This document shows positions 7,715 to 17,652 of a stretch of DNA of 64,000 nucleotides, piece by piece. Position 1 is the first letter of the stretch; the number at the start of each line of letters is the position of its first letter. The stretch covers positions 133,771-197,770 of the forward strand of contig JAKOTQ010000096.1 in the NCBI GenBank assembly GCA_029776205.1, written 5' to 3'. Made by a program: the position numbers and the translations under genes. Source of the DNA: Bacillota bacterium. GTDB taxonomy: Bacteria > Bacillota > UBA4882 > UBA8346. Under the pieces are notes generated by a model. It made no database searches. It saw nothing but the letters and a program-made list of their open reading frames with translations, and was not told the origin of the DNA.

Positions 7715-8854
7715 TCATGGATAAGCCGACAAGTTTACCCCATTCTTTTCAAGCAAGCTATAAACCTGTTCCAAGGCAGCCCCTTCAACGATTTCCTCAA
7801 TATAAGTTTGGGAATATTCTTGTTCATTCAGATTTAACCGAATCGGCAATTCAAGACAATTTCCCTGCCGATCGATGAGAATCCGAATATCCGGACGGAA
7901 TGGCTGACCATAATTGATACCAACCACTTTGGCGATCTCCCCGGAATTCAGTTTGACGATACTGCCAATGGGATAAATTGCCATGGCCGTAAGAAACGCT
8001 TTCAGGATCTGTAAATCGTACGATTTGGAATTACCCAACAGATTTCGTAATGCTTCATGCGGAGTTAACCGAGGACGGTGCTTGCGCATCGAAACGCACG
8101 CATCGTAAACATCGGCTACAGCGATGATCTTACCGTAAAGCCCAATCTCATCACCGGATTTTCCAGAAGGATATCCACTGCCGTCATACCGTTCATGATG
8201 ATCCAAAATTCCGGATAACATTTCTTCCGAAAAATTGCCGGAAGCCCTTAACATATCATAACCATAACGCGGATGACACTTAACCTTTTCCCATTCTTCC
8301 TCGGTTAATTTTCGATCATGCTCATAAATGGAACGTTCCAACTGGATCATCCCATAATCATGCAGCAACGCAGACACCCCAAGTTCCCGCAATTGCTCAG
8401 TCGAAAGCTTAATAGCTTTTCCGATGATCAACGACAACACACAAACATTCACCGAATGGGCAAAAAGATAGTTGTCATAAGTCTTCATATGGCTTAAATT
8501 TAAAAGCACATTACTACTTAACTCAATTTGCTTATCCAAATCGCCGACCATCCCCTGGAGCAACGCCGGATCGATCATCTCCACATTGCCTTGGGTTAAA
8601 ATGTTCTCAGCGATCCCAATCACCCGGTCATGAGTAACTGTCATTTGAGCAGCGATCAAAGCTTCCTGCTGTTCAACCATTGAAGAAGACGGTTCTTCCA
8701 CATATATCTCCCTGATGTTCCAGTTGATTAATTTATTAATATAATCACTGGTTAATTTTGTCCCTTCACTGACAATTAATAATCCGGATTGATTGTAAAT
8801 ATCCCGGGATACAATCATCCCCGGAACCAACGCCTCAATTTTTACTAAATTCAT
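7715..8854 (-). CDS. HD-GYP domain protein with an altered HDxGK motif
   Basis: The HD-GYP family hydrolyses c-di-GMP (or cGAMP). The first ~60 residues form the short domain seen in front of many HD-GYP proteins (LVPGMIVSRDIYN). The HD-GYP core includes HD 165-166, the downstream HHE and the DGSGYP signature, then ADVYDA. The canonical HDxGK motif reads HDYGM, so the conserved Lys is Met169. That Lys contacts the substrate phosphate in characterised enzymes, so activity may be reduced or changed. The gene lies 17 bases after cheX on the same strand and ends at a shared terminator, suggesting a two-gene cheX/HD-GYP unit linked to motility. Confidence 0.9.
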   Translation of the reverse strand: MNLVKIEALVPGMIVSRDIYNQSGLLIVSEGTKLTSDYINKLINWNIREIYVEEPSSSMVEQQEALIAAQMTVTHDRVIGIAENILTQGNVEMIDPALLQGMVGDLDKQIELSSNVLLNLSHMKTYDNYLFAHSVNVCVLSLIIGKAIKLSTEQLRELGVSALLHDYGMIQLERSIYEHDRKLTEEEWEKVKCHPRYGYDMLRASGNFSEEMLSGILDHHERYDGSGYPSGKSGDEIGLYGKIIAVADVYDACVSMRKHRPRLTPHEALRNLLGNSKSYDLQILKAFLTAMAIYPIGSIVKLNSGEIAKVVGINYGQPFRPDIRILIDRQGNCLELPIRLNLNEQEYSQTYIEEIVEGAALEQVYSLLEKNGVNLSAYP

Positions 8855-8871
8855 TCGGACCCCCGTAATGA

Positions 8872-9342
8872 TTACAATTCATCATCCGACAAAGCAACAT
8901 TGATATCGATTTCTCCAAAATCCGTAAGAAGCGGTATCACTAATATTTGGATATTTTTGATCGAAATTACCACTTCCTTTCCCATAATCAACGTCGGAGG
9001 AGTAATTGTACAGTTAAACCCATTGCAGCTAAGTTCCGACGCAGCATTTCCGGTAATCATATTTCCCAATTCATTGACGGCGCTTTTGCATAATTCATCA
9101 AATTCCGTCACCGGCATCCCCATCATCATCGATGCCGCCACCTTCATGGCTGTATCCAGATTCATACTATATAATACCTGGCCCCGTACATCACCGGTTA
9201 CCCCAATAATCGTGTTCACATCATTCCCTTGAATCGGAGAAGCTTTCAGGCTCAACTTTCCTTTTTCCGTGTTCTGATTTCCCAAACGTTCCAGAACCAT
9301 TGAAGCTGCAGATACGAACGGATTGATAAATTCGACTTTCAT
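8872..9342 (-). CDS. cheX: CheX-family chemotaxis phosphatase, copy 1
   Basis: CheX dephosphorylates CheY-P or regulates related pathways. The signature helix with ExxN is seen as NELGNMITGNAASELS, and the family segment CTITPPTLIMG follows. The 156-residue length is normal. The start ATG has GGAGGAAC directly upstream. The gene is followed closely by an HD-GYP gene. In the leader a GCCGAAAA box with TAAG 16 nt upstream (9378-9405) weakly resembles a flagellar sigma-D promoter. A second CheX is encoded at 57996-58469. Confidence 0.88.
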   Translation of the reverse strand: MKVEFINPFVSAASMVLERLGNQNTEKGKLSLKASPIQGNDVNTIIGVTGDVRGQVLYSMNLDTAMKVAASMMMGMPVTEFDELCKSAVNELGNMITGNAASELSCNGFNCTITPPTLIMGKEVVISIKNIQILVIPLLTDFGEIDINVALSDDEL

Positions 9343-9434
9343 ATGTTCCTCCGTGAAAAATTATAAAGTTACTTATCTTTTCGGCAAAATTCGACTTTTA
9401 CCTTAGTATCCTTTGTATGTTTTTAGGAAAAAAA

Positions 9435-9470
9435 CAAAGAACCCTTTCCTTGCCAAGAAAGGGTTCTTTG
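9435..9470 (-). terminator. Terminator of the ctsR-mcsA-mcsB-clpC operon
   Basis: A perfect 14-bp stem (9435-9448 with 9457-9470) and an 8-nt loop is followed on the minus strand by seven T residues. It lies 37 bases after the clpC stop. Confidence 0.9.
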
Positions 9471-9507
9471 ATACCCGTTTACGCTAAGCCATAGGACTTA
9501 AACTTCC

Positions 9508-11937
9508 TTATCCCCTTTCAAAGACTAATGCACCATCTTTCAATGAAGCAACTAATGTGGTACCCGAGCTCAAATTGCCTTTCAACAATTCCTCCGACAA
9601 CGGATTCTCAATCAGCCGTTGCACGGCTCGTCGTAAGGGCCGAGCTCCAAAATGAGGATCAAAACCTTCTTTAGCCAGAAACTCTTTGGCTTCATCCGTC
9701 AATTTCAAGGTGATCCCTTTCTCCTCCAGCTGATGGCATAGAGGCCGCACCATCAGATCAACGATAGACTGGATCTGCTCCTTGTTTAGCGCATGGAAAA
9801 CGATCACTTCATCAATGCGGTTTAAAAATTCCGGCCGGAACGTCCGTTTCAGCTCCTCTAAGACATTACTTTTCATCTTCTCGTAATTGTCTTCTTCTTC
9901 AGATTTAGCCATTTGGAAACCTAGCGGTCCTGAACGTTCAATCAAATTGGCTCCCACATTGGACGTCATAATTACCACCGTATTTCGGAAATCCACCGTT
10001 CGGCCATGAGAATCGGTAAGCCGGCCATCTTCCAAAACCTGCAATAAGATGTTGAAGACTTCAGGATGGGCTTTTTCAATTTCGTCCAGTAATACAACGG
10101 AATAGGGCTTCCGACGAACCCGTTCGGTTAACTGTCCGCCTTCTTCATAACCAACATATCCCGGCGGAGAACCCACCAGGCGGGAAACCGTATGGCGTTC
10201 CATATATTCCGACATATCAATACGCACCATGGCGTTCTCATCACCAAACAAAGCTTCTGCTAAAGCCCTGGCCAGTTCAGTCTTTCCTACTCCGGTAGGC
10301 CCTAAGAAGATAAAGGAACCGATCGGCCGTTTGGGATCCTTCAGTCCAGCCCTAGCCCGGCGAACCGCCCGCGATACAGCTTCCACCGCTTCATCCTGTC
10401 CAATGACCCGCTGATGCAAGATTTGCTCCATTTGAAGCAATCGTTCGGTCTCTTCTTGTTTGAGTTTGGTAACCGGCACTCCCGTCCAGTTGGATACCAC
10501 ATGGGCCACTTCTTCTTCTGTAACGGTGGACTCAACCATTCCCCGTTTATTTTTCCATTCACTCCTCAAATTTTCCAGCTGTTGTATAGTTTTTTGTTCC
10601 TGATCACGTAATTCAGCAGCTTTCTCAAATTCTTCGTTTTTGATGGCCGCTTCTTTTTCTTGTTGAATCCGGTTTAAGTTTTCCTCAAGATTTTTCAAAT
10701 CCGGCGGAGTAATCGTTGTCTGCAGCCGCACCCGGGATGCTGCCTCATCGATCAGATCAATGGCCTTATCCGGAAGAAACCGATCCGTAATATACCGATC
10801 CGACAAATCCACCGCCGCCCGGATGGCCCCGTCGGTAATCTTCACCCGGTGATGGGCTTCATAACGATCCCGTAAACCTTCGAGGATTTTCACCGTTTCT
10901 TCACGGGTTGGCTCTCCGACAATGATGGGTTGAAAACGCCGTTCCAGGGCAGCATCTTTCTCTACATGTTTACGGTATTCATCCAACGTGGTTGCACCGA
11001 TACACTGCAATTCACCCCGGGCTAACGCCGGTTTGAGAATATTGGCGGCATCAATGGCTCCTTCGGCTGCTCCTGCTCCAATCAAGGTATGCATTTCATC
11101 AATAAACAGGATCACATCGCCGGCATTGCGGATCTCTTCCATCACCTTTTTCATCCGCTCTTCAAATTCACCGCGGTATTTGGAACCAGCCACCATCGAA
11201 CCCAGATCCAGGGTAATAACCCGTTTATTTAATAGAACTTCCGGAACATCACCATGGACGATCTTTTGAGCCAATCCTTCGGCGATGGCCGTTTTCCCAA
11301 CACCTGGTTCACCGATGAGCACCGGATTATTCTTCGTTCGTCTGGACAAAACCTGAATCACCCGTTCGATCTCCTTATCGCGGCCAATCACCGGATCTAG
11401 TTTCCCGATCCTGGCCTGTTCCGTCAGATCCCGTCCAAACTGATTCAAGGTCTGCGTTTTATTGGCGTTACGCGCTCCGCCAGGTTGATTACCATAGGCG
11501 CTATTTCCTCCCAGCAAACTGAAGACCTGTTTTCGAACTTTTTCAAGATCTGCTCCTAAGTTTTTCAACACCTGAGCAGCTACCCCTTCTCCTTCTCGAA
11601 TCAATCCCAGCAATACATGCTCAGTACCTACATAGTTATGGCCCATCTGACGACCTTCATCAATCGCCAGTTCCAAGACACGTTTTGCTCTGGGAGTAAA
11701 GGGAATTTCCGCAAAGGGATTGGGTTCGCCGACCCCGATAATCCGTTCAACTTCATGACGAATTTTGGCCAAATCAATATTTAAGCTCTCCAAAGCTTTA
11801 GCAGCTACTCCCTGCCCTTCTGCGACTAAACCCAACAGGAGATGTTCGGTTCCCACCACATTGTGGCCTAGTCTAGCTGCTTCCTGTTGAGCAAGGTAAA
11901 CAACCTTCCGCGCCCGTTCCGTAAACCGTTCAAACAT
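9508..11937 (-). CDS. clpC: ATP-dependent Clp protease ATP-binding subunit ClpC
   Basis: This Hsp100 AAA+ unfoldase delivers substrates to ClpP. The 809-residue protein shows two Clp-N repeats ([16 protein letters not shown] and a second GTEHVLLGL block), a first AAA+ module with Walker [10 protein letters not shown], a UVR-type middle segment ([15 protein letters not shown]), and a second module with [11 protein letters not shown] and a sensor region. It is the last gene of the ctsR operon and starts with a GAGGTGA site 11 bases after mcsB. In Bacillus, McsB-phosphorylated arginine tags substrates for ClpC. In Listeria, ClpC also degrades MurA in a ReoM-dependent way, which matters because both genes are in this window. 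Confidence 0.98.
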   Translation of the reverse strand: MFERFTERARKVVYLAQQEAARLGHNVVGTEHLLLGLVAEGQGVAAKALESLNIDLAKIRHEVERIIGVGEPNPFAEIPFTPRAKRVLELAIDEGRQMGHNYVGTEHVLLGLIREGEGVAAQVLKNLGADLEKVRKQVFSLLGGNSAYGNQPGGARNANKTQTLNQFGRDLTEQARIGKLDPVIGRDKEIERVIQVLSRRTKNNPVLIGEPGVGKTAIAEGLAQKIVHGDVPEVLLNKRVITLDLGSMVAGSKYRGEFEERMKKVMEEIRNAGDVILFIDEMHTLIGAGAAEGAIDAANILKPALARGELQCIGATTLDEYRKHVEKDAALERRFQPIIVGEPTREETVKILEGLRDRYEAHHRVKITDGAIRAAVDLSDRYITDRFLPDKAIDLIDEAASRVRLQTTITPPDLKNLEENLNRIQQEKEAAIKNEEFEKAAELRDQEQKTIQQLENLRSEWKNKRGMVESTVTEEEVAHVVSNWTGVPVTKLKQEETERLLQMEQILHQRVIGQDEAVEAVSRAVRRARAGLKDPKRPIGSFIFLGPTGVGKTELARALAEALFGDENAMVRIDMSEYMERHTVSRLVGSPPGYVGYEEGGQLTERVRRKPYSVVLLDEIEKAHPEVFNILLQVLEDGRLTDSHGRTVDFRNTVVIMTSNVGANLIERSGPLGFQMAKSEEEDNYEKMKSNVLEELKRTFRPEFLNRIDEVIVFHALNKEQIQSIVDLMVRPLCHQLEEKGITLKLTDEAKEFLAKEGFDPHFGARPLRRAVQRLIENPLSEELLKGNLSSGTTLVASLKDGALVFERG

Positions 11938-11948
11938 CGTTTATCACC

Positions 11949-13001
11949 TCATTTTGCATTCAATTTTTCGCGAATAATCATCGCTCGATGATAATCCCGT
12001 TCGGCCGGAGACATCTCCCGTCCAAATACTTTCTGCAAGATGGACGTCCTGGTTAAAAAGAGTAGTTCCCGGATATTTACCTTCTTAACCTCAGGAATGA
12101 TCCCCAGATCCACCCCGAGCTTCACATCGGAAAGGAGTTTCAACGCTTCCTGAGTCGTCATCAATCTGGCTTGCGATAAAATACCATAAGAACGTCCAAT
12201 TCTATCCTCCAACTGCAAACGGGATTCCTTGAGGAGATTCGCCCGTACATTACGTTCTTGTTCGATAATTTGCTTACATACGCCCTTCAAGTTATTGGTC
12301 AACTCTTCTTCTGAATGTCCCAACGTCACTTGGTTTGAAATCTGATACATATTTCCAAGAGATTCTGTCCCTTCACCGTATAAACCGCGGATATTGATAC
12401 CAACATGCGTCAATGCGGTAAGCACCTGTTTGATCTGATCAACCATGGCCAATCCCGGCAAATGCAACATCACGGATGCCCGTAGGCCAGTACCGACATT
12501 GGTCGGACAAGAAGTAAGATAACCCCGGCGTTCATCAAACCAGTAATCCAGATATTCCTCGAGAAAATCATCGACATCGTTTGCCAGTTTCAGCGCCTCA
12601 TCCAACTCAAACCCGCCCCGAATAGCCTGAATACGCAAATGATCTTCTTCATTCACCATGATACTGATGGTCTGGGCATCATTTATTATCAATAGCCGCT
12701 GCGCCGGATTTTCGGTAAATTGTGGACTGCATAAATGCTTTTCCACCAAAACCAATCGTTGATTGGGCGTAAGTTCAGATAGACGAATCGGAGGGAGAAA
12801 CGCAAAGGTTCCGGTTCGTCCCACAGCCTCACATACCCGTTGCACCACCTGCTCCAACTGTTCTTTTCCCGCATGTCCCGGGAAGGGAAAACCTTTCAGA
12901 TTTCGGGCTAAACGAATGCGACTGCTAATAACAACATCGCTGACTTCCCCTTCCGAGCGAACCCATTCCGGTAAAAAATCGTTTGATATTCCCGCACTCA
13001 T
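11949..13001 (-). CDS. mcsB: Protein-arginine kinase McsB
   Basis: McsB phosphorylates arginine residues of misfolded proteins and of CtsR, marking them for ClpCP. The phosphagen-kinase fold is recognised from SSRIRLARNLKGFP near the N-terminus and the NVGTGLRASVMLHLP catalytic segment. The C-terminal pArg-sensing motif RDYHRA is present. The start is placed at ATG 12999-13001, which has GGGAGG at a proper distance; an ATG two codons earlier sits too close to it. It lies between mcsA and clpC in the standard order. Confidence 0.96.
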   Translation of the reverse strand: MSAGISNDFLPEWVRSEGEVSDVVISSRIRLARNLKGFPFPGHAGKEQLEQVVQRVCEAVGRTGTFAFLPPIRLSELTPNQRLVLVEKHLCSPQFTENPAQRLLIINDAQTISIMVNEEDHLRIQAIRGGFELDEALKLANDVDDFLEEYLDYWFDERRGYLTSCPTNVGTGLRASVMLHLPGLAMVDQIKQVLTALTHVGINIRGLYGEGTESLGNMYQISNQVTLGHSEEELTNNLKGVCKQIIEQERNVRANLLKESRLQLEDRIGRSYGILSQARLMTTQEALKLLSDVKLGVDLGIIPEVKKVNIRELLFLTRTSILQKVFGREMSPAERDYHRAMIIREKLNAK

Positions 13002-13018
13002 CGTCATTTCCCTCCCGT

Positions 13019-13525
13019 TTACAATTGCTGCTGGAGTCGGCGGATTTCATCACGAATTTGAGCCGCCTTCTCATACTCTTCTTTCGCGATGGCTTGCTGC
13101 AACTGATGTTTCAGCTGCTCCATCTCTTTAAGCAGTCGGACTCTTCCCCCGGTTCGACGGGGGACTTTCCCTGTGTGAACAGTTCCTCCCTGAACTCTTC
13201 TAAAAAGCGGCTCCAAACTCGCTTGGAACGCATTATAGCATTCGCCGCATCCTAATAACCCCTGATTTCTAAAATCAGAAAATGTCAAACCACAATTACG
13301 GCATGTTAATTGAGTGACTACGTCCGGCTGCTGGTATAAAAAGTCCCCATCCAGCAACCCGGCGATGAGATTTTGGAATGTAAAATTGGGTTCAATCATA
13401 ATTCCCAATTCATTTCCGGCAGCTTTCGCACAGATTTCGCATAAATGCAATTCGGTTTTTTCATAGTTGATGACTTTCGTCAAATGGATCGTTGCCGGTC
13501 TTTCCTGACAGCGTTGACAAAGCAC
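13019..13525 (-). CDS. mcsA: McsA, zinc-binding activator of McsB
   Basis: McsA stimulates McsB kinase activity and dampens CtsR. Paired CxxC zinc motifs are visible: CQRC and CEIC near the N-terminus, CRNC and CGEC in the middle. A C-terminal UVR motif (KEEYEKAAQIRDEIRR) follows. The start is taken as GTG 13523-13525. This gives the family-typical N-terminus MLCQRCQERPATIHLTKV and has a GAGGTGA ribosome site; a GTG three codons upstream overlaps that site and is unlikely. It sits 20 bases after ctsR. Confidence 0.95.
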   Translation of the reverse strand: MLCQRCQERPATIHLTKVINYEKTELHLCEICAKAAGNELGIMIEPNFTFQNLIAGLLDGDFLYQQPDVVTQLTCRNCGLTFSDFRNQGLLGCGECYNAFQASLEPLFRRVQGGTVHTGKVPRRTGGRVRLLKEMEQLKHQLQQAIAKEEYEKAAQIRDEIRRLQQQL

Positions 13526-13545
13526 CCGACTCACCTCGATTATTT

Positions 13546-14010
13546 TTACTCTCTATTTTTAAAGCCTATGACCAGGATAATGGCTTTTACCAGTTTGGCC
13601 CGGAGGATGGCAGCGGATTCTCCGTGAAGATCGGAAAAATATTTTTCAAGCAACTCCCGGCAAAGCACCACATCCGTACTGTCTAACAGTTCCCGGTCGG
13701 CCAATTTCTCCAGGACCTCTTCCACAACCTCCGCATCAAGCTTCTCCGGTATCAGGCTCTCAATAGTCTGGAAAAAATCCAACGAATGATCCTGGGGAAC
13801 TAAAGTGATCCGGATAAAACCGCCGCCGCCCCGCTTGCTTTCGACCAAATACCCTTTCTCAAAGGTAAACCTGGTCTCTAAAACATAATTGATTTGGGAA
13901 GGGGCACAGCGAAACATTTTGGCCAATTCTCGGCGTTGCAATTCCACTTTCCGCTGGGTTATTAAGATATTTCGAAGATATTGTTCAATAAAATCAGCCA
14001 AATTACCCAT
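13546..14010 (-). CDS. ctsR: Transcriptional repressor CtsR
   Basis: CtsR represses class III heat-shock genes. The winged-helix N-terminal domain (IEQYLRNIL, then RRELAKMFRCAPSQINYVL) and the glycine-rich wing (KRGGGGFIRI) are clear. The length of 154 residues is typical. It is the first gene of the operon and its own ribosome site lies within reach of a CtsR operator, so autoregulation is strongly indicated. The start ATG has GAGGTG upstream. Confidence 0.96.
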   Translation of the reverse strand: MGNLADFIEQYLRNILITQRKVELQRRELAKMFRCAPSQINYVLETRFTFEKGYLVESKRGGGGFIRITLVPQDHSLDFFQTIESLIPEKLDAEVVEEVLEKLADRELLDSTDVVLCRELLEKYFSDLHGESAAILRAKLVKAIILVIGFKNRE

Positions 14011-14018
14011 GCAGCACC

Positions 14019-14035
14019 TCTGACCTTTTCTGACT
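14019..14035 (-). promoter_or_regulatory. CtsR operator
   Basis: Two direct heptads, AGTCAGA and GGTCAGA, separated by AAA, match the known CtsR consensus (RGTCAAA-NAN-RGTCAAA) with one changed base each. The site begins three bases after the -10 box and ends nine bases before the ctsR start codon. A bound dimer would block both transcription and ribosome access. Confidence 0.85.
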
Positions 14036-14037
14036 TT

Positions 14038-14066
14038 ATTCTACTAAATATTATTCAAAAAAACAA
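14038..14066 (-). promoter_or_regulatory. Sigma-A promoter of the ctsR operon
   Basis: A -35 box TTGTTT (14061-14066) and a -10 box TAGAAT (14038-14043) are separated by exactly 17 bases and sit directly upstream of the CtsR operator. The -35 overlaps the T-run of the preceding terminator. Confidence 0.75.
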
Positions 14067-14094
14067 GAGAAGGATCATAAATTTTTCCTTCTCT
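14066..14094 (-). terminator. Terminator downstream of rho
   Basis: A perfect 9-bp stem (AGAGAAGGA and its complement) with an 11-nt loop is followed on the minus strand by TGTTTTTTT. It ends the rho transcript about 115 bases past the stop codon, just before the ctsR promoter. The stretch between rho and this hairpin shows nothing else. Confidence 0.8.
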
Positions 14095-14209
14095 TCATAG
14101 AATTGCGTTTTCCGCCCATATTTATTTATTCGGAAGGGATTTCCTTCACCATTTTATCCTGGCAAACTGGAATCCGGTATTCCTCTTTAATACCAAAACC
14201 CTCTTACGA

Positions 14210-15496
14210 TTAATCCTCGCTGTTCCGTTTCTTCAACACGTTTTCAGCGAAAGTGGAGTTTAAGATCATGTCCCGCAGTTCGTCATTGGACTTACTGTGA
14301 CTGAGACGATCCAAAAGGAGTTCCATCGTTTCTTGGGGCCCGAGAGAACCCAGAACTTTCCGAAGCACCCAAGTACATTCCAGCTCCTCCGGTTTGAGAA
14401 GCAACTCCTCTTTCCGGGTACCCGACTTAATAATATCGATGGCCGGAAAGATCCGCCGGTCTGCCAATTTCCGGTCAAGATGTAGCTCCATATTACCGGT
14501 ACCTTTAAACTCTTCAAAAATCACATCATCCATCCGGGAACCGGTTTCCACCAATGCCGTTGCAATAATGGTCAAACTCCCGCCCTCTTCGATGTTGCGG
14601 GCAGCACCAAAAAACCGTTTAGGTTTATGCAAAGCATTCGGATCAACACCACCGGATAACGTCCGGCCGCTGGGGGGTTCCACCAAATTATACGCCCGGG
14701 CCAAGCGGGTAATAGAGTCCAACAAAATCACTACGTCTTTTCCTATTTCCACCAGACGTTTCGCCCGTTCCAACACCAATTCGGCAACACGGACATGATT
14801 TTCCGCCGGAAGATCAAAAGTCGAACTGACTACTTCTCCCTGGACGGAACGGGACATATCAGTAACCTCTTCGGGACGTTCATCAATCAGCAGTACGATC
14901 AATTCCACATCCGGATTATTGGCACTAATACTATTGGCAATTTTCTTCAAAAGGGTTGTTTTGCCTGCTTTGGGGGGAGCAACGACCATACCGCGTTGGC
15001 CTTTGCCAATCGGGGCCATTATATCGACTAAACGCATGGCAATTTCCTTGGGGGTAGTTTCCAATCGCAAGCGTTCGTTGGGGTAAATGGGTGTCAATTC
15101 TTCAAAATGATTTCGGAAGCGGAGCTTATCGGGGTCGGTGAGATTGATAGCCTGCACTTTAAGGAGGGCAAAATATTTTTCATTATCTTTTGGAGGTCGG
15201 ACTTGGCCAGATATCAAATCTCCGGTCCGCATATTAAAACGGCGGATTTGAGACGCAGAAACATAAATATCTTCCGGGCCCGGACTAAACCCTTCAACTC
15301 TTAAGAATCCAAAACCTTCTGGCAAAATTTCCAATATTCCCTGGGAAAAAATGAGCCCTTCTTGTACCGCCAAAACCTTTAATAATTCAAAAACCAATTC
15401 CCGTTTGCGAAATTTAGTATAATTCTCAATCTGATATTCTTTTGCAATATCTTGCAATTCTTGGAGCGTCTTCGACTCCAAATCCGCCAATTGCAT
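14210..15496 (-). CDS. rho: Transcription termination factor Rho
   Basis: Rho is the hexameric RNA-dependent helicase that terminates transcription. The N-terminal Rho_N helix ([19 protein letters not shown]), the cold-shock-like RNA-binding domain ([20 protein letters not shown]) and the RecA-like ATPase with P-loop [11 protein letters not shown] are all present. The start is ATG 15494-15496, set by GGGAGGA 6 nt upstream; an earlier in-frame TTG lies 5' of that site. This gives 428 residues. The gene appears monocistronic, with no rpmE beside it. Confidence 0.97.
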   Translation of the reverse strand: MQLADLESKTLQELQDIAKEYQIENYTKFRKRELVFELLKVLAVQEGLIFSQGILEILPEGFGFLRVEGFSPGPEDIYVSASQIRRFNMRTGDLISGQVRPPKDNEKYFALLKVQAINLTDPDKLRFRNHFEELTPIYPNERLRLETTPKEIAMRLVDIMAPIGKGQRGMVVAPPKAGKTTLLKKIANSISANNPDVELIVLLIDERPEEVTDMSRSVQGEVVSSTFDLPAENHVRVAELVLERAKRLVEIGKDVVILLDSITRLARAYNLVEPPSGRTLSGGVDPNALHKPKRFFGAARNIEEGGSLTIIATALVETGSRMDDVIFEEFKGTGNMELHLDRKLADRRIFPAIDIIKSGTRKEELLLKPEELECTWVLRKVLGSLGPQETMELLLDRLSHSKSNDELRDMILNSTFAENVLKKRNSED

Positions 15497-15640
15497 AAAA
15501 AATCCTCCCTTAGTCAACGCGTACCATACGTTCTTCTATTCTGTCCTTTATTGAAAGATAATGAAATTAATTTTAAAAGAAAGGGATTAAGGGTTATCGG
15601 GGTATACATGAAAGCAGTTTCGGGGTATTCCAGGCTAAGA

Positions 15641-16294
15641 TTAGAGGTTAGGGTGAACCTTACTCGAATCAAAACTGGTAAAACCTTTTTCAATCATCGC
15701 GATCATATTGGCTTGCTTAACGACGCGCAAATCTTCCAGTGTCTCCGCATAAACGATGTGTAAACTTTGGCAGACGGGACAATGCAATTCCAACTTTTCC
15801 GGAAATACATCGATTTCAATGTGATTATTGCCGCAAAGACAGAAGAGTTTATTGTCTTCAGCGATTTTGTGTAAATGATTGAGGACTTCAAACATGACCG
15901 AAGGATTACTGAAATAATCATCAAAACCAAAATTATTGATAATGCTTTCGAGATCATGTTGTTTCCGGCTGAGAACTTTCTCGAGAGCGGTATCCACACC
16001 GAGATATCCCAACTCCTGGCCAGTATCAATGCATCGTAGCACCGTTAACGGTTTTTCCCACAAATCATGTCGATTAAACTTAAGCAAATGGACCTCATCA
16101 CAGATCAAACAAGGAATTTGAAGATAGAACTCTTTAAAATTTTTCGTACTGAAGGTTAACTTATTAAAACCACAGTTGCAAGTAAGATGAAGCGGTGAAC
16201 GCCCTGACAATTGGAACAACGATAACGAAGTAATCTCCAGTTTTCCACAAAGAGGGCAGCGTAATGCAAGTTTTTTTTGCGTTGATATAATCAT
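15641..16294 (-). CDS. Unknown protein with multiple zinc-ribbon-like Cys pairs
   Basis: I cannot assign a family. The ~217-residue protein has five Cys pairs: CPLC and CNC near the N-terminus, CLIC in the first third, then CLC and CPVC near the C-terminus. This suggests two or three zinc ribbons around a helical middle. No membrane segment or signal peptide is visible. The start chosen is ATG 16292-16294, with AAAGGAGG about 11 nt upstream; a longer frame exists but lacks a ribosome site. It lies between cheB and rho on the same strand with gaps of about 145-165 bases either side. A role as a nucleic-acid-binding or sensor protein is only a guess. Confidence 0.7.
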   Translation of the reverse strand: MIISTQKKLALRCPLCGKLEITSLSLFQLSGRSPLHLTCNCGFNKLTFSTKNFKEFYLQIPCLICDEVHLLKFNRHDLWEKPLTVLRCIDTGQELGYLGVDTALEKVLSRKQHDLESIINNFGFDDYFSNPSVMFEVLNHLHKIAEDNKLFCLCGNNHIEIDVFPEKLELHCPVCQSLHIVYAETLEDLRVVKQANMIAMIEKGFTSFDSSKVHPNL

Positions 16295-16459
16295 CGCTTC
16301 AACCGCCTCCTTTCGAAGATACAAATTCGGTACGGGGTTAGAAACTCCTTCTCATTCTGATTATCTTCATATAAAAAATATGGTAATTTTCTCGAAACAA
16401 CCCCAATATCCGGTATATCTGCACAACCCAACCATCAATATATAGATAAAAGACTCCCA

Positions 16460-17512
16460 TTACGTAGTGACAATCTGCATAATCCGTTCAAAGATCTGCG
16501 GCAGGCTCTCCACATACTCTGCAGCTCCAATCTCGATAGCTACCCGCGGCATTCCAAAAACAACGCAACTCTCCTCCGCTTCAGCGATGGTCCGGGCCCC
16601 CAGATTTCGTAACTGTTTCATGCCAACTGCTCCATCGGAACCCATCCCGGTCAAAATGACACTTAACGATTTTTCTTTACATGTTTCAGCCACTGATTTG
16701 TACAAGTAATCCACCGACGGTTTATAAAGAAGTTTCGGTTCTTCAGTGACCGCAACCCGCAATCCATCAGCTCCCCGCACAACCCGCGTCTGACTGCCCG
16801 CCGGAGCCACTAACACCAACCCCGGTTCCAAACGGTCACCGTCTTTCGCTTCGACAACTTCCAAACGGCAAAGGCTGTTAAGGCGTTTAGCGAAAACACT
16901 GGTAAAATCTTTCGGCATATGTTGAGCAATGATAATCCCCAAAGGAAAATTCTTAGGAAACTGCGGGAGCAAATAATAAAGTGCCCGCGGACCTCCTGTC
17001 GATGAACCAATGGCCAAAAGTTCCAACTGATGAGGGTTAGCGATAACCTCCTCGTTCTGTTTCATCACAGCCAATCCAAATGATGGAGCTGTAACCTTTT
17101 TTAGCTGTGAAGTCTTTACCGTAGAAGCAACCTTAACCTTTTGGATCAGATCATCTTTAATGTTTTCCAATAGTTGGGGATCTGTGATTGAGGGCTTAGT
17201 GACAAAATCAACAGCCCCCAACTCCATGGCTTTCATCGTCGGCTCTGCGCCCTCAATAGTCAGCGAACTAACCATAATCACCGGCCTTGGAAAGCGCTCC
17301 ATAATTTGGGCCAAACATTCCAGGCCATTCATATTCGGCATATCAACATCCAAGGTTATGACATCCGGTTGATAGACCTCGATCTTAGCCAGTGCATCCA
17401 AACCGTCTTTAGCAGTGGCGACGACAGCTATCCCAGGATACTCTTGGAGCATTTTCAAGATAACTTGTCGCATAAATGCTGAATCATCTACGATAAGTAC
17501 ACGAATCGCCAT
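16460..17512 (-). CDS. cheB: Chemotaxis response regulator / protein-glutamate methylesterase CheB
   Basis: CheB removes methyl groups from chemoreceptors and deamidates Gln. An N-terminal receiver domain (VLIVDDSAFMRQ, phospho-acceptor Asp in VITLDVDMP) is joined to the methylesterase domain with the catalytic Ser in GSSTGGPRAL, His in AQHMPKDF and Asp in GMGSDGAVGM. The start is ATG 17510-17512 with an AAGGGA site 5 nt upstream. No other che gene flanks it, so it is separated from any main chemotaxis operon. Upstream, TAAA and GCCGAAAA are spaced 17 nt apart (17595-17623), a weak sigma-D resemblance. Confidence 0.95.
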   Translation of the reverse strand: MAIRVLIVDDSAFMRQVILKMLQEYPGIAVVATAKDGLDALAKIEVYQPDVITLDVDMPNMNGLECLAQIMERFPRPVIMVSSLTIEGAEPTMKAMELGAVDFVTKPSITDPQLLENIKDDLIQKVKVASTVKTSQLKKVTAPSFGLAVMKQNEEVIANPHQLELLAIGSSTGGPRALYYLLPQFPKNFPLGIIIAQHMPKDFTSVFAKRLNSLCRLEVVEAKDGDRLEPGLVLVAPAGSQTRVVRGADGLRVAVTEEPKLLYKPSVDYLYKSVAETCKEKSLSVILTGMGSDGAVGMKQLRNLGARTIAEAEESCVVFGMPRVAIEIGAAEYVESLPQIFERIMQIVTT

Positions 17513-17652
17513 CCGAATCCCTTCCCAGCGATAATTTAGACGGAATGCCTGTTTTAACATACCAAGAAAAAAGAAAACGTATTCTCTCCTTTAATTTTCG
17601 GCGCGATTCGTCTTCTTCCTTTATCATTTTTTAAGAATTACATTTCATTTTT

